From positions 193,824 to 257,823 of the forward strand of contig QKWP01000234.1 in assembly GCA_003550325.1 (NCBI GenBank): 64,000 nucleotides of DNA, given 5' to 3'. The stretch comes from Gigaspora rosea (lineage: Eukaryota > Glomeromycota > Glomeromycetes > Diversisporales > Gigasporaceae). Shown here in pieces: positions 59,474 through 64,000 of the stretch. The notes below the pieces were generated by a model that had not been told where the DNA came from, searched no databases, and saw only the letters and a program-made list of their open reading frames with translations. Both the position numbers and the translations under genes were made by a program. Positions within the stretch are counted from its first letter, which is position 1. Each line of letters starts with the position of its first letter.

Positions 59474-60468
59474 AGGTAGAGTGTATGTCGGTTATTTTTA
59501 ATAATAGTAAAATTGCTGTATTATGTATCACAGTATACAAAAACTTACTACTAAGCTAAATAAAATGCATTTTGTTTACATCGAAAAAAAATAGATTTAC
59601 GGTGTTTTCAATATCTAAATTTTTATTTTAATGCAAAAAATTTAATAGTTTATATTTAATTTTTTTAAAAAATATGTCAAGAAGTTAGGGAAGTGCAGTA
59701 AATCACGTAATTAGGGTTTATATAGGTCTTGATCCCCCTAGTGATAGGACTATTGACCAATTAAATTTAAAAAAACTCAAAAACGTCTTTGACCTGAAAA
59801 TAAGCAGCCCCACTATCAACAAAATTCGCTACATAGTAAAGTCTAAATTTTACTAAGCAAATCGAAAAAAATCGATTAAGTAACCTTATTCAGCAGATCA
59901 AAATACACTTACCACAAAATTTCCATAAGTATTGAAGAATATTTTATTAATTGACTTTTGATTTTTACGTTTGATGAAAAAATTTAAATTTTTTAAAAAA
60001 ATATATTTGACGAACGTAAAAGTTAAAAGTTAAATAATAAAAATTCTTCAATACTTATGAAAATTTTGTGATAAGTGTATTTTGATCTGCTGAATAAGTT
60101 TACTTAATCAATATTTTTCAATTTGCTTAGTAAAATTTAGACTTTACTATGTAGCAACTATCTGCGATTAACTAAAAATTGATTTTCTTCAATATGATTG
60201 GCTATTTATACTATATATATATATATATAGAACGTGATATTTGGGGACTTCCCACCCCCCTAAAAAATTACATGATTTTCTGCACTTCCCTTAGCAATAG
60301 TTGCAATGGAAATTTTTTTTGTGACGGGACAAAACAAGTTAAAACTGGTTTTTGATAGTAAACAAAATATCTAGAATATTCGATCTCATATTAGTATTAG
60401 TAATTTTGTGTTACCGATAATTATAACAATAAGTTTCATAATAAAAATGTCGTCATTACACTCTATCC
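59474..60468. mobile_element. TTAA-flanked MITE, copy e
   Basis: Ends AGGTAGAGTGTATGTCGG and GGATAGAGTGTAATGACG (inverted), TTAA on both sides (59470-59473, 60469-60472). Minus the nested 603-bp element it is about 389 bp. It is inserted in SINE-like copy S6. Confidence 0.8.
59688..60290. mobile_element. TTA-flanked fold-back MITE nested in copy e
   Basis: Ends GGGAAGTGCAGTAAATCACG and GGGAAGTGCAGAAAATCATG (inverted), TTA on both sides. The interior is a long palindrome (about 59830-60165; AGTAAAGTCTAAATTTTACT and its complement). Ends and interior resemble the fold-back at 4232, so both belong to one PIF/Harbinger-like group. Confidence 0.85.
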
Positions 60469-60849
60469 TTAATATTCTGAATTTGGTAATGTGTGACTGT
60501 ACTTCTCTCTATAGTAATAAGATAACTAGGCATGTTTCACAAATGCTTTCAGTACTAAATATAGTTGGATAGCATTATGAGGCTTAGAGGGATCCTGTTA
60601 CTACTATATGCACTTGTACTAGCTATACCTGTATTGGTGGGCCTAGCCTCTCTTAACATCCAAAGACTCTTATATGGGTATGCTCAGAGTTTGTTAGATC
60701 TTGACACATATATGCCTCTATGCTTCTACCGCTTGCTGGCTAGTAAGTTTTGTCTGCTCTTATAAATTCATTATGATTCCTAGTACTCCCATCCAATCTT
60801 CTTTCTAACTTTATACTAATTTCTTCCAAACTACCTAACCAGTTAGCCA

Positions 60850-61150
60850 TCAGAAAATTTTTTATATAGATTTATATCAATATATAGCAATTAATCGATT
60901 TATATCGATAGAAAATAATGATATATATCGATTAATTTGTTATATATTGTTATATATTTATAATCGATATGTATTGTAATTAGAGGAACATTGTTATAAA
61001 TATAATAATCGAGTATCATCGAATTATTTAAATCGATACATAACGATTATTAGCTATTAATCGCCAGATCTTTGATGACGTGATAAATTATAAGTTTTGT
61101 TACGATCTACATTACAGATCATACTTTTACTCATAGATTATCTACTCGGT
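60850..61150. repeat. ATCGATTTATATCGAT word cluster
   Basis: Repeated TATATCGATTAAT / ATTAATCGATTTATATCGAT words over about 180 bp (60870-61055), resembling a hAT subterminal array and the words at 37530-37600. No terminal pair or duplication identified. Confidence 0.45.
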
Positions 61151-61159
61151 AGATCTAGT

Positions 61160-62650
61160 TTTTTTTTAATCGCTTTTGTTTTTTTTCGTTTATTTTCATT
61201 TTCAATTTTTTAATTATATATTTACTAGCTGTAAACCCATGCATAATGCACAAGGGGTTTTTTAGTTTGTTTTTTTTTAATAATATTAAATAAATTCAAA
61301 ATTGGTTTAAATAAAAAATTATAAATATGACTCATTGCTATAATGACCCTTATATGATTGGGCAATTATATTAAAAATTAATAATCATATAAATAGAGTA
61401 AGCCGAATTAGAGGTTAATTCCCTTAATCCGATTTGATCTAAATTTTAGTTGTTTTTTTTTAATTTAGAAATTCATTTATTTTTGTTTTTTTTGGATTTG
61501 TAGTCTTGAGAAAGCGAAATACCAAAGTGATATTTCAGATAAGATACTCTATTTTTTCTTTTTATTTCACTTTTTTTATTTTGTACTAATTCTATTCTTT
61601 TTTGGCATAAATTAGTATCAACAAAGGTTTTTAAATAGCTTTTTAAGTATATTATTTCCTTTTTTTTGCTTTAGTTGTAAATTGTCTTGTTTTACTAATC
61701 TTTTTTTTTTTTAGGATTTTCCAGATGCTGCTTAGTGCTAGGCAAATATGTATGCGACTTTTTAGATAAGATATTAATTTTTTTTTTGTTTTGCTTTTTT
61801 TTTTGTTTGTTTGTCTGGTTACTAATCTTGAATTTCTTTTTTGAAGAATGTTAGTTTTCTTTTTGGCTTTTTTCTTAGAGAACGTTAGTTTTTACGTCAT
61901 TTTTTTTTTGGAGTTTTTAAACATAAAGTATGATTTTAATTTTTTTTTGGATTTTTTTTTTTGTTTGTCTGATTACTAATTTCAGATATAAAGTATGATT
62001 TTAATTTTTTTTTGGTTTTTTTTTCTTGTTTGTCTAATTACTAATTTCAGGTTTTTTTTAGAGAATATCAGTTTTCTTTTTTAAAAACATCAGCTTTTTT
62101 TTTAGAGGATATTAGTTTTCTTACATTAGTTTTCTTTTTTGGAAGTTTTTGGACGTGAAGTATAAGATATTAATTTTTTTTTGTTTGTTTTTTTCCTGTT
62201 TTGTTAGCCTTATTATTAATTTTAGTTTTTTTCTTGAGGTTTTTAGACTTTGCTAAACATGAATCCATACCAGGTAAAGTGTATATAGTGTTTTGGATAG
62301 ATTTTTTTTCTGTTTTTCATTTTTTCTTGTTAGTTTTGTTACTAACTTCTTTTTTAAAGTTTTTAGAATTTGCCAGATGTGAATCAATACTGAGCAGGTG
62401 TTTGTACAGTATTTTTGATAAAATATTAAATTTTCTTCTTTACATTTTGCTTTTTCTCTGTTTTTTTAATTTTGGTACTAATTTTGTTTTTTCTTTTTTA
62501 AGGTTTTAAGCTTCGCCAAGCATGAATTATACCAAAAAACATGTTTGTGGTGTTTCGAGTAGGTAAGATTAAGTTTTTTGTTCTTGTTTCTTTTTTTTTT
62601 TGTTATTGTTTTGTTTATTAACTTTTTTAGGTTTTGCTAAAGCACTGATT
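61160..62650 (+). repeat. Degenerate T-rich tandem repeat, about 135 bp
   Basis: A unit of about 135 bp recurs, centred on TTTTTAGACTTTGCCAAACATGAATCAATACCAGG, GATAAGATATTAATTTTTTT and TTAGTTTTGTTACTAA (for example at 61710, 62240, 62360, 62505, 62630). ORFs across it are Phe/Leu-rich shadows. Similar in style to 10340-11100. Confidence 0.6.
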
Positions 62651-62654
62651 GAAC

Positions 62655-62810
62655 GTTTAATGAAAGCATCGAGCAAATGTATCCTAAAAGCACCAGGTAA
62701 ATATGTATAGAAACACCAGCCGAGTGTATATAAAAGCACCAGGTGAAAGTATATGGAAGTACCGGGCGAACATGTATGAAAGCACTAGATGAATGTATAT
62801 ATGGGTAATC
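62655..62810 (+). repeat. 28-bp tandem repeat (AAAGCACCAGGTGAA)
   Basis: Five or six diverged units of about 28 bp, AAAGCACCAGGTGAATGTATAT. It directly follows the 135-bp repeat array. Non-coding. Confidence 0.75.
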
Positions 62811-63510
62811 ATAATATAAGTACTATGTGAACATGAACTTTCTTTGAGTCTTTAAAATATTGTCGATTTCATTGGATCATATATTAATTTTTTTTTTAAT
62901 AAAATTTGTTGGGTTTATAATATTATAAAGTTGTAATACTGATTTAAAAAAATTTTAGGGGGTTGTCTCGATAGTGATTTGCTTTTTTTTTAATAAAACT
63001 TTCGGTATATTTGTATTGTTTTTTTTAAAAAAAAATAAAAAATTTTGAGAGTTGTTTTTTTTAATAAAATTTTTAGTAAATTCGCTTTTTTATTTTTTTT
63101 TAATTTAGTGATTGGTTTATTATACAATATTTTTAGAGTAATCGATTAATCAAAATTGGTTCTGTGAGTTATATATTCGCTAGTTTGCTTCATGTATATT
63201 GCTTCGCAAATCAGCGATTACATGACTCATATAATTGATTTGATTGGTCGATCGTAGGGTCGCTATGGTGATGAGTTGATATAATAATGCCTGGTTCAAA
63301 TACCATATTTCTGAAAAAAATATCCTTTTTGGCCAAAAAGTTATACAAAAAACATTAGAATAGCTTATTTTTAAATTGTTAAATTTTTTGAAAAATTAAA
63401 AAACATACTAATTTAAAGTAGTTTAAATATTTTCTATAAATATATTTCATTTTTTGACAAATTTACTTAATAGCATTTTTGAGATTTACTTTATATTAAA
63501 AAAATGATGA
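62811..63510. other. AT-rich stretch, no gene seen
   Basis: T- and A-rich with no long ORF, termini or RNA signal recognised. Confidence 0.5.
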
Positions 63511-63519
63511 AAATAGCTT

Positions 63520-63795
63520 CTTTTGAAAAAGTAAACCCAGGTTTGGTTCAAATAAACTGCTTTTGGTTCAAATAAACACTTCTTTGGTTTAAATAAACTC
63601 ATTTTTGGTTCAAATAACCCTATTTTTGGTTCAAATAAAGCTGATTTTGGTTTAAATAAACCCGATCGGTTTAAATAAACCTTATTTAAATATAATTAGG
63701 CTCAAATAAACCCAATTTGATTCAAATGAACCTAATCTGGTTCAAATGAACCCAGTTTTGGTTCAAATAACCTGAATTGGGTTCAAAACTAAAAA
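63520..63795 (+). repeat. 22-bp TTTTGGTTCAAATAAAC tandem repeat
   Basis: About twelve diverged units of TTTTGGTTCAAATAAACC, period about 20-24 bp. The embedded GGTTCAAAT resembles a Pol III B-box by chance. The remaining 200 bases to the window end show nothing. Confidence 0.8.
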
Positions 63796-64000
63796 GTTAC
63801 CAAAATCGGGTTTGTGTAACGTTACACAACATTAGTGGCGTGTAACCTAAAATTATTTTTGCGAAAACAGTACAATAAGCCTTTGTGTAACCTATTTGCA
63901 TATATGTGTTACACAAATTATATTGCCCAATCATATTGCAGTATAAATAGATACCATACTTTAATACAATTATTTATATTGTTAGTCTAAACGTTATCAT

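Larger units (their letters stand above)
59005..60849 (-). mobile_element. SINE-like copy S6 split by nested MITEs
   Basis: Minus-strand copy in two pieces, 59005-59473 (3' part with type-B tail) and 60469-60849 (middle), separated by a TTAA MITE at a TTAA that S2 has intact. The 5' end is truncated near 60849, before the tRNA-like head. Strongly diverged, CpG-poor, hence the oldest S copy here. The ORF-like stretch at 60565-60765 is antisense to it. Confidence 0.85.

Noticed and set aside
60565-60765. 66-aa hydrophobic ORF on +
   Set aside because: It runs antisense through SINE-like copy S6; the matching stretch of S1 and S2 is not conserved as coding.
63520-63795. CRISPR-like array
   Set aside because: Units of 20-24 bp are head-to-tail and diverged with no constant spacers; it is an ordinary tandem repeat in a eukaryotic genome.

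Overview
The window is about 64 kb of AT-rich, intron-containing eukaryotic DNA that looks like an arbuscular-mycorrhizal fungus (Glomeromycotina, Rhizophagus/Gigaspora type). The grounds are: a Sel1-repeat plus tyrosine-kinase-like gene with short introns; a LINE whose endonuclease and C-terminal zinc region resemble those I associate with this group; BED-finger hAT and CENPB/pogo transposases; and very many MITEs. The organism call is an inference; no marker gene is present. I see no rRNA gene, canonical tRNA gene, CRISPR array or prokaryotic operon.

Only one convincing host gene is present: a minus-strand Sel1/protein-kinase gene (49436-51317; three exons, about 580 aa). Nearly everything else is mobile DNA, much of it nested.

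Layout: 1-1673 unassigned AT-rich DNA with a possible retroposed 3' end at the edge. 1674-2958 long tRNA-headed SINE-like copy (S1). 2959-4228 hairpin repeats and a TA-flanked MITE. 4232-10673 long fold-back element with TTA flanks, split by a nearly intact hAT transposon (4921-9267). 11438-12735 SINE-like copy S2. 13434-23116 full-length LINE with a 16-bp target-site duplication, split in its 3' UTR by a 2.1-kb non-autonomous hAT element. 23777-26293 fold-back with 9-bp duplications and about 1-kb arms. 26514-29544 pogo-like transposon. 29.5-33.5 kb mostly unrecognised. 34-36.3 kb decayed hAT transposase. 36.4-44.3 kb dense nests of MITEs. 45-48.8 kb broken Ty3/gypsy-type fossil. 49.0-51.3 kb kinase gene with nested MITEs just past its stop. 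51.8-60.8 kb degenerate repeats, SINE-like copies S3, S4 and S6, and fold-backs. 60.8-64 kb T-rich and degenerate tandem repeats.

The elements form an ecosystem. The LINE and the SINE-like family share a 3' tail (AATAAAG, small hairpin, poly-A), so the LINE is the probable source of their mobilising enzyme. The autonomous pogo-like element shares its termini with a MITE sitting inside the hAT. Five MITEs of one family have inserted at TTAA. Several fold-backs share an internal module although their target duplications differ. Target-site duplications allow many insertion orders to be read directly.
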